Source: CAYHZL01 sp964361075 (GTDB lineage Bacteria > Bacteroidota > Ignavibacteria > UBA10030 > UBA8401). Taken from it: a stretch of DNA of 14,381 nucleotides. The notes beneath the pieces are model-generated. The model had not been told where the DNA came from, searched no databases, and saw nothing but the letters and a program-made list of their open reading frames with translations. Both the position numbers and the translations under genes were made by a program. The stretch is from the NCBI GenBank assembly GCA_964361075.1, contig CAYHZL010000085.1, positions 1-14,381 on the forward strand, given 5' to 3'. Positions 1 to 5,447 of this stretch are shown piece by piece (the stretch's first letter is position 1; the number at the start of each line of letters is the position of its first letter).

Positions 1-24
1 GATACAAAAATTTTTAAAAGATGA
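1..24 (+). CDS. 3' end of an unidentified upstream gene
   Basis: Reading from base 1, the frame encodes D-T-K-I-F-K-R and then a TGA stop at 22-24. That stop overlaps the ATG at 21-23 of the next gene in an ATGA arrangement typical of translationally coupled genes. Seven residues are too few to name a product. DUF4249 lipoproteins often sit next to a TonB-dependent outer-membrane receptor in Bacteroidota, so such a receptor is a reasonable guess, but nothing visible here proves it. The open frame could also be chance. Confidence 0.35.
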   Translation, partial: DTKIFKR

Positions 25-839
25 TCGTTATGCGAGACTTATCAATTATATTTTTATTATTTATTTTTTTTCTGATCAATGGATGCAGCGAGCCAACATC
101 GTCCAATGACTATAACAATCAACTTGTAATTTATGGATTTTTGGTTGCAGGAAATACTATCGACAGTATTTACGTACAGCATGTTCTCCCTTTAGAAGCA
201 AAATATTCTCCGGAGGCAGCAGCAATTCTCAACGCAGTTGTTATTGTTGAAGGAAATGGATTCCGCGATACACTGCATCACGATCCAACATTGCCGGGAA
301 GATATTATTCAACAAAAAGTGCAAATGTCATACAGCCAAAAGCGACGTACACGCTGCGTGTCGAAGCTCCAAATTTTCCGGCTGCCACTGCAACCACAAC
401 CGTGCCCGACACGTTTCACATTCTCAATAAACCTATTTTTACAGAGACGCTTCGCTTCGGTGATAGAAATAAAATTATTTCCGTAGCATGGACGGAAAGC
501 AAATTGCATGTTGATTACATTATTGGTTCACGAAGTCTTGATTCTAACGCACAGACAACTCGTGAAAATAGACAAAACCAAGACAGAGCACCAAATAAAA
601 CAAACTTCACATTCAACTTGCTCGATTTAACAACAACGCAAGTGCCGTGGCAATTTTTTAACTATTATGGAACGAACGAAATATTTGTTTCTGCAATTGA
701 CAAAAATTACTTCGATTATGTAAGTCAATCCGTAGTTGGCGGCACAGATATAAAAAATATTAAGTTTAATTTAAACAATGCCATCGGCGTATTTGGTTCT
801 GTTGCCAAAGATTCATATCGAGTAGTGATAATAAAATAG
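21..839 (+). CDS. DUF4249-like lipoprotein
   Basis: This 272-residue protein is probably anchored in a membrane of the cell envelope. A very hydrophobic N-terminal segment (about residues 7-20) ends in the lipobox I-N-G-C with Cys22, predicting signal peptidase II cleavage and lipidation. The mature part resembles the DUF4249 family: an early strand like NQLVIYGFL, a middle A-V-V-I-V segment followed by G-R-Y-Y, then K-A-T-Y-T-L-R-V with an A-T-A-T-T-T-V-P strand, and a late I-G-V-F-G-S motif (about residues 256-261). The molecular function of DUF4249 is unknown; in Bacteroidota these genes commonly accompany TonB-dependent receptors. ATG at 21 overlaps the previous stop. ATG at 30 is an alternative start with a more usual n-region (MRD). 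Length is at the short end of the family. The lipoprotein call is firmer than the family call. Confidence 0.65.
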   Translation: MIVMRDLSIIFLLFIFFLINGCSEPTSSNDYNNQLVIYGFLVAGNTIDSIYVQHVLPLEAKYSPEAAAILNAVVIVEGNGFRDTLHHDPTLPGRYYSTKSANVIQPKATYTLRVEAPNFPAATATTTVPDTFHILNKPIFTETLRFGDRNKIISVAWTESKLHVDYIIGSRSLDSNAQTTRENRQNQDRAPNKTNFTFNLLDLTTTQVPWQFFNYYGTNEIFVSAIDKNYFDYVSQSVVGGTDIKNIKFNLNNAIGVFGSVAKDSYRVVIIK

Positions 840-950
840 TTCTCGATGAAAAATATTTCAGCGAACACTAAGCACGCCATTCTTCCTTCTTTCCGCATGC
901 ATCCCTTTTCAGGTTATTCGAATCGGGATTTTTTTTGAAAAGTGTCTTAA

Positions 951-1088
951 GGGCATCTCTAAAAACCTAAAAATAATTGTCATTGCGAGCCGTTCTTTGG
1001 CGAAGCAATCTCGTTTTTTCTTTTAATTGAAAGATTGCTTCGGTCGCTTCGCTCTCTCGCAATGACAACATTGTTTTTAGAGATGTCC
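951..1088. mobile_element. MITE-like element 1, 138 bp, TTAA-flanked
   Basis: The left terminus GGGCATCTCTAAAAAC (951-966) and right terminus (1073-1088) are inverted copies with 15 of 16 bases matching. TTAA stands immediately outside on both sides (947-950 and 1089-1092), consistent with a 4-bp target duplication, although TTAA is palindromic and could instead be part of the inverted repeat. Inside is a second inverted repeat, GTCATTGCGAG (979-989) with CTCGCAATGAC (1056-1066), and a third, CGAAGCAATCT with AGATTGCTTCG, so the whole element can fold into one long interrupted hairpin. It has no coding capacity. The same termini bound a different interior at 14206-14342. The termini resemble those of some IS5-family elements from memory; that link is inference. 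Confidence 0.72.
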
Positions 1089-1114
1089 TTAATCTTAAAT
1101 TTGATAATCTCGTC

Positions 1115-1142
1115 ATGCTGATTCGCCGCGGCGAATCAGCAT
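1115..1142. repeat. 28-bp perfect palindrome with ATTCGCCGCGGCGAAT core
   Basis: Bases 1115-1142 equal their own reverse complement. The central 16 bases, ATTCGCCGCGGCGAAT (1121-1136), recur exactly at 10395-10410, whereas the flanking ATGCTG/CAGCAT does not. The GC-rich core contrasts with the AT-rich surroundings. The palindrome lies between two other palindromic repeats upstream of the polymerase gene. Confidence 0.8.
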
Positions 1143-1159
1143 CTTTGCATTCTTAAGAT

Positions 1160-1198
1160 GCCGAAACAAGTCCCGAAGGGATCACTTCGTGATTCGGC
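1160..1198. repeat. REP-like inverted repeat (GAAGGGATC type)
   Basis: GCCGAA at 1160-1165 pairs with TTCGGC at 1193-1198. The segment between contains a 26-bp stretch beginning AGTCCCGAAGGGATC that matches the insert inside MITE 2 (14223-14248) at 23 of 26 positions by eye. This makes it a second copy of a dispersed palindromic repeat rather than a single hairpin. No gene or terminator T run is associated with it. Confidence 0.6.
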
Positions 1199-1278
1199 TT
1201 GACGTTTCTCATTAATTCAAGACATTACTTTTTGTTGTTGTTAATTGATTTTTAGCCTTCGCTTCTCTACTTTCAAAC

Positions 1279-3630
1279 ATGGAACATTTACTCTTCGGAC
1301 ATAATGATGAGCAGAATATTGTAGCCGTTCACACAATGAACGACAATACTGTTCGTTTATATAAACGCGAACATGATACCGTCTCATTTCGAGACGAAGA
1401 ATTTTTTCCTTTCTTTCATCTTTCCGATAAACGATTCATCGAAGGTTTTTCAAAAAAAATCTGGCTCAAAAAATTAGAAGGAAATAATTTTTATCAATAT
1501 GTCTGTGCATTTCCTACACCGCAAATTACATGGGAAGCAATTCAGTTTGCACTGAGAGCAATCAATCGTGAATCGGAAAAAAAAGTTGATTCGTACACAG
1601 ACACTGAACACATCCTCTTCCGTGCGGATATGAATACGCAGTTTCTTATGCAGTCCGGCACAACTCTTTTTAAAGGAATGCAGTTCGAGGAACTGTATCG
1701 TATGCAAATTGATATTGAAACATATTCAAAAAGTTATAAATTCAGCCGGGCAGATAAAAAAGATGACAGAATTATTTTGATCGCTCTTTCCGATAATCGC
1801 GGATGGGAAAAAGTTATCGGCAATAAGCGCATGTCAGAACAAAAATTAATTGAAGAGTGTATCAACATCATAAAAGAAAAAGATCCGGATGTACTAGAAG
1901 GACATAATATTTATAATTTTGATTTGCCATACATTCTTGAACGTTGCGAACTTCTCAATATTGAATTCAGTATCGGCAGAGATAATTCTGTGCCGACTGG
2001 ATATCGTTCTCGCACTGCATTTGCCGAACGCGATGTTGAATATATTAGTTACGAAGTTGCCGGTCGCCATATTATTGACACATGGCTATTGGTGCAAGCG
2101 TACGATGCAATGAAACGAACTATGGAAAGTCACGGATTGAAATATGCCGCAAAATATTTCGGTATCGCTTCGCCAACGCGAACTTATATTGAGGGTGATA
2201 AAATTTCATGGTACTGGGATCATGATCCTGAAATTCTCAAAGCGTACTCATACGATGATGTACGAGAAACGCGTCTGCTCAGCGATAAACTTTCCGGCTC
2301 AAATTTTTATGTAACACAAATGCTTCCGTTTAATTATGGAACGGTTGCAAAACTCGGATCAGCCGCAAAAATTGAATCGCTCTTCATGCGGGAATATTTG
2401 CGACAACGCGCTTCCATTCCAAAACCGACAAAAGGTATTCAAACATCAGGCGGCTATACGGATATTTTTTACACAGGAATATTTGAAACAATAGTTCATG
2501 CTGATGTTGAATCGCTGTATCCTTCCATCATGCTTTCAAAAAATATTTATCCCAATTCTGATGTGCTGCATGCTTTTCCTACTGCTTTAAAACATTTAAC
2601 TGAATTGCGCATCGAAACGAAAAATAAAATGAAAACGGAAAGCGATGAACATGAACGCTCCCGGCTGGATGCAATGCAATCGTCATTCAAAATTCTTATC
2701 AATTCTTTTTATGGCTACTTAGGATACAGCCGCGGATTATTTAACGACTACGAAAAAGCAGATAGCGTTACTACAACCGGACAAGAATTCCTCAGATCGC
2801 TTATGACTGAAATTACATTGCATAACGGAAAAGTAATCGAAGTTGACACCGATGGAATTTTTTTTGTTCCGCCTGATAATGTTGTGGGGGAACATGCAGA
2901 ACGCGAGTTTGTGCAGCGGCTTTCTTCGCTCTTGCCGGAAGGAATTAATTTAGCATTTGACGGTCGCTATAAAAAAATTCTGAGTTACAAAAAGAAAAAC
3001 TATGCATTACTTGGGTATGAAGAAAAAATTAAAATTAAAGGTTCATCATTAATTTCTCGCAGCATTGAGCGCTACGGTAGAAATTATATTCAACAGTGTA
3101 TCGAATGTTTGCTTCATAACCGGATCAAAGAACTGCATGAGCTCTTCATCGAAGTTGAGAAAGCAATACGAGAACATACACTTGACATAAAAGATTTTGC
3201 CAAAACAGAAACATTAAAAGATTCGCTTGACCATTATCAACGCGATGTTGCTGCTGAAAAACGAAATCACTCTGCAAGTTACGAATTAGCGCTTCACTCT
3301 TCGCGGAATTACAAAGCCGGAGATAAAATTTCGTATTACATTACAGGCAAAGGGGCGGATATTGTAGGTTTTAAAAATGCTAAGGAAGTTCATGAGTGGG
3401 ATGCAAATTTTCCGGATGAAAATACACAGCATTATTTAAAACGATTAGAAGAGTTTTCAGAAAAATTTTCCGTGCTTTTTCAAGAAAGAGAGTTTCAGGC
3501 TATTTTTTCTGCGGAAGATTTATTCGGATTTAACGCGGAAGAAATTAACATTAGAAATGAAAAAGTTGAACATGAAACAAAAAAAATTGATTTAAGCACT
3601 ATGCAATCAACGATCGAGTTGGATGAATAA
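1279..3630 (+). CDS. polB: Family B DNA polymerase (DNA polymerase II-like)
   Basis: This 783-residue DNA-dependent DNA polymerase has an intact proofreading 3'-5' exonuclease. Exo I is D145-I-E147, Exo II has N210 with F214-D215, and Exo III is Y323-S-Y-D-D327. Polymerase motif A is D409-V-E-S-L-Y-P-S416, motif B is K471-I-L-I-N-S-F-Y-G479, and motif C is D523-T-D525. A K-K-K-N-Y segment (571-575) matches the conserved K-x-Y region, and residues beyond about 600 form the thumb. All catalytic acids are present, so it should be active. Bacterial family B enzymes of this length are usually Pol II, linked to repair and translesion synthesis. ATG at 1279 has no clear Shine-Dalgarno sequence. The stop lies 7 bases from the stop of the convergent B12-binding gene, leaving no room for a separate terminator. 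No phage or casposon genes surround it. Confidence 0.93.
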   Translation: MEHLLFGHNDEQNIVAVHTMNDNTVRLYKREHDTVSFRDEEFFPFFHLSDKRFIEGFSKKIWLKKLEGNNFYQYVCAFPTPQITWEAIQFALRAINRESEKKVDSYTDTEHILFRADMNTQFLMQSGTTLFKGMQFEELYRMQIDIETYSKSYKFSRADKKDDRIILIALSDNRGWEKVIGNKRMSEQKLIEECINIIKEKDPDVLEGHNIYNFDLPYILERCELLNIEFSIGRDNSVPTGYRSRTAFAERDVEYISYEVAGRHIIDTWLLVQAYDAMKRTMESHGLKYAAKYFGIASPTRTYIEGDKISWYWDHDPEILKAYSYDDVRETRLLSDKLSGSNFYVTQMLPFNYGTVAKLGSAAKIESLFMREYLRQRASIPKPTKGIQTSGGYTDIFYTGIFETIVHADVESLYPSIMLSKNIYPNSDVLHAFPTALKHLTELRIETKNKMKTESDEHERSRLDAMQSSFKILINSFYGYLGYSRGLFNDYEKADSVTTTGQEFLRSLMTEITLHNGKVIEVDTDGIFFVPPDNVVGEHAEREFVQRLSSLLPEGINLAFDGRYKKILSYKKKNYALLGYEEKIKIKGSSLISRSIERYGRNYIQQCIECLLHNRIKELHELFIEVEKAIREHTLDIKDFAKTETLKDSLDHYQRDVAAEKRNHSASYELALHSSRNYKAGDKISYYITGKGADIVGFKNAKEVHEWDANFPDENTQHYLKRLEEFSEKFSVLFQEREFQAIFSAEDLFGFNAEEINIRNEKVEHETKKIDLSTMQSTIELDE

Positions 3631-3637
3631 CAGATTT

Positions 3638-4042
3638 TTAAGCGACAGTTTCATCGCACGCTTTTTTCACATATTCCACAATTGTCATCATTGAAGCGCC
3701 GGGTGTAAAAATTTCTCCAGTGCCCATTTTTTTCAATGCCTCAATATCTTGTTGAGGTATGATGCCGCCGCCAAAGAGAATAACATCATCCATTCCCTTT
3801 TTTTTCATCAGCGCAAGAACTTTTGGAAAGATAGTCATGTGTGCACCGCTCAACGAACTAATTCCTATCGCCTGCACATCTTCTTGCAATGCAGATTCAA
3901 CTATTACGTCGGGAGTTTTACGCAAACCGGTATAAATCACTTCCATGCCCGCATCACGAAGCGCGGCAGCAATAACTTTTGCACCTCTATCGTGACCGTC
4001 TAATCCGGCTTTTGCAATTAAGACACGTATTTTTTCTTTCAT
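3638..4042 (-). CDS. B12-binding methylmalonyl-CoA mutase small subunit/C-terminal domain protein
   Basis: This 134-residue protein is a free-standing cobalamin-binding domain. In methylmalonyl-CoA mutase and relatives this Rossmann-like domain holds adenosylcobalamin in the base-off form for interconversion of methylmalonyl-CoA and succinyl-CoA. The diagnostic D15-G-H17-D-R-G20 (DxHxxG) supplies the histidine that ligates cobalt. The S-S-L-S-G-A-H stretch and the later G-G-G-I-I-P segment are the other expected binding loops. The catalytic TIM-barrel subunit is absent, so it must pair with a large subunit encoded elsewhere. The ribosome-binding site AAAGGAATT overlaps the stop codon of the upstream maf gene and only 10 bases separate the two, which suggests one operon with translational coupling. 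A related mutase (for example isobutyryl-CoA or ethylmalonyl-CoA) cannot be excluded. Confidence 0.9.
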   Translation of the reverse strand: MKEKIRVLIAKAGLDGHDRGAKVIAAALRDAGMEVIYTGLRKTPDVIVESALQEDVQAIGISSLSGAHMTIFPKVLALMKKKGMDDVILFGGGIIPQQDIEALKKMGTGEIFTPGASMMTIVEYVKKACDETVA

Positions 4043-4052
4043 AATAATTCCT

Positions 4053-4646
4053 TTAGAACGAAAGTTGCATAATAAATTTTTGCAATGCGATGTAAAATTT
4101 AGCTAATGGAAATCCGACTACAGTATAGTAACATCCATTTATTTTTTCAACAAAGACGGCGCCGTAATCATCTTGTATTCCGTACGCACCGGCTTTATCC
4201 ATAGGTGAACCTGAAGCAATATAGTTACGAATTTCCTCAGCATCCAATTCTCGAAACGTTACATCTGTCTTTTCAAAATCGACATAATTTTTTTTTGATT
4301 GTACATCAACAAGTGCAAATCCGGTAAAGACGGTGTGTGTGCGGCTGCTTAATGTGCGCAACATCGTAAATGCTTCTTCTTCCGAAGATGGTTTGCCCAA
4401 AATTTTTCCGTTAACAACAACAATCGTGTCCGAACCGACAACAATGCCGTGTGAAAAATGTTCAGCAACATCAATTGCTTTCAGCAAAGAAAGCGATTGC
4501 ACATTTTCTTCAGGAGATTTTGAAGCGTCAAGAATTTCTTCGACAGAACTTTCTTGTTGTGTAAACGTTAACCCGATTTGTTTGAATAATTGCGCGCGAC
4601 GCGGCGAACGTGATGCGAGAATTAAAGGAAGCGAGGTGTGTATCAT
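4053..4646 (-). CDS. maf: Maf-like nucleoside triphosphate pyrophosphatase
   Basis: This cytoplasmic house-cleaning enzyme of 197 residues hydrolyses non-canonical or selected NTPs to NMP and pyrophosphate. Visible signatures are S12-R-S-P-R-R17 at the phosphate-binding N terminus, G71-S-D73-T with the catalytic Asp73, L-G-K-P at 83-86, G-A-Y-G-I-Q at 153-158, and V-V-G-F-P-L near the end. The G-A-Y-G-I-Q form is that of the dTTP/UTP pyrophosphatase (YhdE-type) branch rather than the YceF-type m7GTP branch. Length is normal for the family. Maf proteins have also been linked to septum control. It is the first gene of a pair with the B12-binding protein; no functional link is obvious. No strong Shine-Dalgarno sequence precedes the ATG. 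An intrinsic terminator from the gene behind it (4671-4700) lies just upstream, so it probably has its own promoter. Confidence 0.93.
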   Translation of the reverse strand: MIHTSLPLILASRSPRRAQLFKQIGLTFTQQESSVEEILDASKSPEENVQSLSLLKAIDVAEHFSHGIVVGSDTIVVVNGKILGKPSSEEEAFTMLRTLSSRTHTVFTGFALVDVQSKKNYVDFEKTDVTFRELDAEEIRNYIASGSPMDKAGAYGIQDDYGAVFVEKINGCYYTVVGFPLAKFYIALQKFIMQLSF

Positions 4647-4670
4647 TCAGTTACAATTTGACATAAACAA

Positions 4671-4700
4671 AAAAAGCGATCCGTTGATGAATCGCTTTTT
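4671..4700 (-). terminator. Intrinsic terminator of the FN3-like gene
   Basis: AAAAAGCGAT (4671-4680) and ATCGCTTTTT (4691-4700) form a perfect 10-bp stem with a 10-nt loop. Read on the minus strand, the hairpin ends in a T-rich tract, and it lies 20 bases after the stop codon of the small secreted protein. It separates that transcript from maf. The plus-strand side is also T-rich, so it could work in both directions. Confidence 0.85.
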
Positions 4701-4720
4701 AATTTTTTTATTTAAACATA

Positions 4721-5122
4721 TTATCTGAACATTGCTTTCAAACTTCCCCACGTTCTCTTCACACTTGAAACATTATGCGAAACGGTGAGAATGCTCGAAT
4801 AGGTACTGTTGCCGCTTGCATCAACAATTTTAATTCTGTATTGATAGACAGCGCCGTCTGCTTTAAATGCTGATTGATCGACAAATTCATACAATGAGTT
4901 ATTACCTTTTGGTTGAAGCGTTGCGATGAGCATAAATTGACCATTCGTTCCGGTGCGTCGTTCAATGCTGAATTCTTTAACGCCGGATTCATCGTTCGTG
5001 CCCCATTGAATAGTAACATTGGTGCCATCGCTTCGTGCTTGAATAGAACCGCTTTTAATAATATCGGAAGCGTTCGCGTTCGTGAATCCAAGAAGTAATA
5101 TTGCCAAGAATATATTTTTCAT
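4721..5122 (-). CDS. Small secreted fibronectin type III-like protein
   Basis: This 133-residue exported protein starts at the ATG at 5122, chosen because AAAGGTGAT stands just upstream and because it begins a textbook signal peptide: K2, a hydrophobic run I4-F13, and an A-N-A-S cleavage region near residue 18. A longer frame from 5155 only adds 11 residues before the signal. The mature chain is one FN3-like beta-sandwich (about 27-117): V-T-I-Q-W, then F-S-I-E-R-R, then Y-Q-Y-R-I-K-I-V-D-A-S-G. It ends in a basic aromatic tail, K122-R-T-W-G-S-L-K-A-M-F-R133. There is no type IX sorting domain, so it is probably periplasmic or released by another route. The gene begins 45 bases after the tRNA-Leu 3' end with no promoter motif seen in between, and it closes at a strong terminator. 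Specific function is unknown. Confidence 0.8.
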   Translation of the reverse strand: MKNIFLAILLLGFTNANASDIIKSGSIQARSDGTNVTIQWGTNDESGVKEFSIERRTGTNGQFMLIATLQPKGNNSLYEFVDQSAFKADGAVYQYRIKIVDASGNSTYSSILTVSHNVSSVKRTWGSLKAMFR

Positions 5123-5166
5123 ACTATCACCTTTTGAAGAACATGTAACATTCATTCACTCTATCG

Positions 5167-5249
5167 TGCGGAAGGCGGGACTTGAACCCGCACGCCTTTT
5201 GGGCGCCACCCCCTCAAGATGGTGTGTCTGCCAATTCCACCACTTCCGC
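5167..5249 (-). tRNA. tRNA-Leu(GAG)
   Basis: The reverse complement folds as an 83-nt class II tRNA. The acceptor stem GCGGAAG pairs with CTTCCGC and the discriminator base is A. The anticodon stem CCATC/GGTGG encloses the loop TTGAGGG, giving anticodon GAG for CUC/CUU leucine codons. A long variable arm follows (GCGCCC...), then the T arm GCGGGTTCAAGTCCCGC. The 3' CCA is not encoded. A Bacteroidota-type promoter lies directly upstream, and the FN3-like gene follows 45 bases downstream. Confidence 0.97.
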
Positions 5250-5262
5250 ATAATTTCTTGTT

Positions 5263-5293
5263 CAAATATAACAAAGAAGTGGCGAGAAGGCAA
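5263..5293 (-). promoter_or_regulatory. Bacteroidota-type promoter for tRNA-Leu
   Basis: On the minus strand TATATTTG (5270 down to 5263) fits the TAnnTTTG -7 box exactly, and TTG (5293-5291) lies 20 nt upstream, at the spacing expected for the -33 element of Bacteroidota sigma factors. The -7 box ends 13 bases before the tRNA 5' end, giving a short leader of about 7 nt. The match supports the assignment of the organism to this group. Confidence 0.65.
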
Positions 5294-5297
5294 GAAC

Positions 5298-5306
5298 TTA
5301 TCCACA
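5298..5306 (+). promoter_or_regulatory. Isolated perfect DnaA-box sequence
   Basis: TTATCCACA is an exact match to the consensus DnaA box, with a second TTATCC 14 bases further on (5312-5317). It sits just behind the -33 element of the tRNA-Leu promoter. There is no box cluster, AT-rich unwinding element or dnaA/dnaN gene nearby, so it is not evidence for an origin; it might be chance or a regulatory site. Confidence 0.3.
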
Positions 5307-5346
5307 AGAAATTATCCCAACGCAAGATGTTTGTTGTAAACTATCT

Positions 5347-5361
5347 GACGACGAAGTCGTC
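5347..5361. repeat. Short hairpin GACGAC-GAA-GTCGTC
   Basis: A perfect 6-bp stem with a 3-nt loop, flanked on both sides by TCTGAC-like sequence. It lies 15 bases from the larger three-way-junction repeat and may belong to the same repeat unit. Confidence 0.5.
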
Positions 5362-5375
5362 TGACAGCGAAATAA

Positions 5376-5432
5376 TAAATGACCGTCTCCTTTCCCAAAG
5401 GGATGGCTTCGCCAAAAGGTGACGGTCATTTA
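5376..5432. repeat. 57-nt cloverleaf-like inverted repeat
   Basis: TAAATGACCGTC (5376-5387) and GACGGTCATTTA (5421-5432) pair perfectly over 12 bp. After one mismatch CCTTT pairs with AAAGG. Inside, CCC-AAA-GGG and TGGC-TTC-GCCA form two small hairpins, giving a three-way junction from 57 bases. It stands 15 bases beyond the stop codon of the M6-like protease gene (5448), with ATTTATTATTTC following on the minus strand. It could therefore serve as that operon's transcript end, or be a REP-type element. No second copy is visible in the window. Confidence 0.7.
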
Positions 5433-5447
5433 CCATGGACGATCTTC

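Larger units (their letters stand above)
840..1278. other. Repeat-rich intergenic region without a gene
   Basis: No credible gene is seen in these 439 bases. The stretch holds a MITE-like element (951-1088), a 28-bp perfect palindrome (1115-1142) and a REP-like inverted repeat (1160-1198). A weak candidate terminator for the lipoprotein gene lies at 901-935: ATCCC and GGGAT are separated by 19 nt and followed by a T run. A TAAATTTG at 1096-1103, with TTG at 1071-1073, matches the Bacteroidota promoter pattern with a 22-nt spacer and could serve the polymerase gene, but it is 176 bases from that start and unproven. Confidence 0.7.

Noticed and set aside
1279..3630. Phage, casposon or self-replicating element built around the family B polymerase
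   Set aside because: There is no integrase, Cas1 homologue, terminal protein or phage gene nearby, the flanking genes are chromosomal, and the polymerase has the usual Pol II-like motifs.
5298..5306. Replication origin
   Set aside because: A single DnaA box with one partial copy, no AT-rich unwinding region and no dnaA, dnaN or parAB genes in the window.
5082..5339. 85-residue plus-strand open frame
   Set aside because: It runs antisense through the tRNA-Leu gene; the protein-like string is a by-product of the tRNA sequence.
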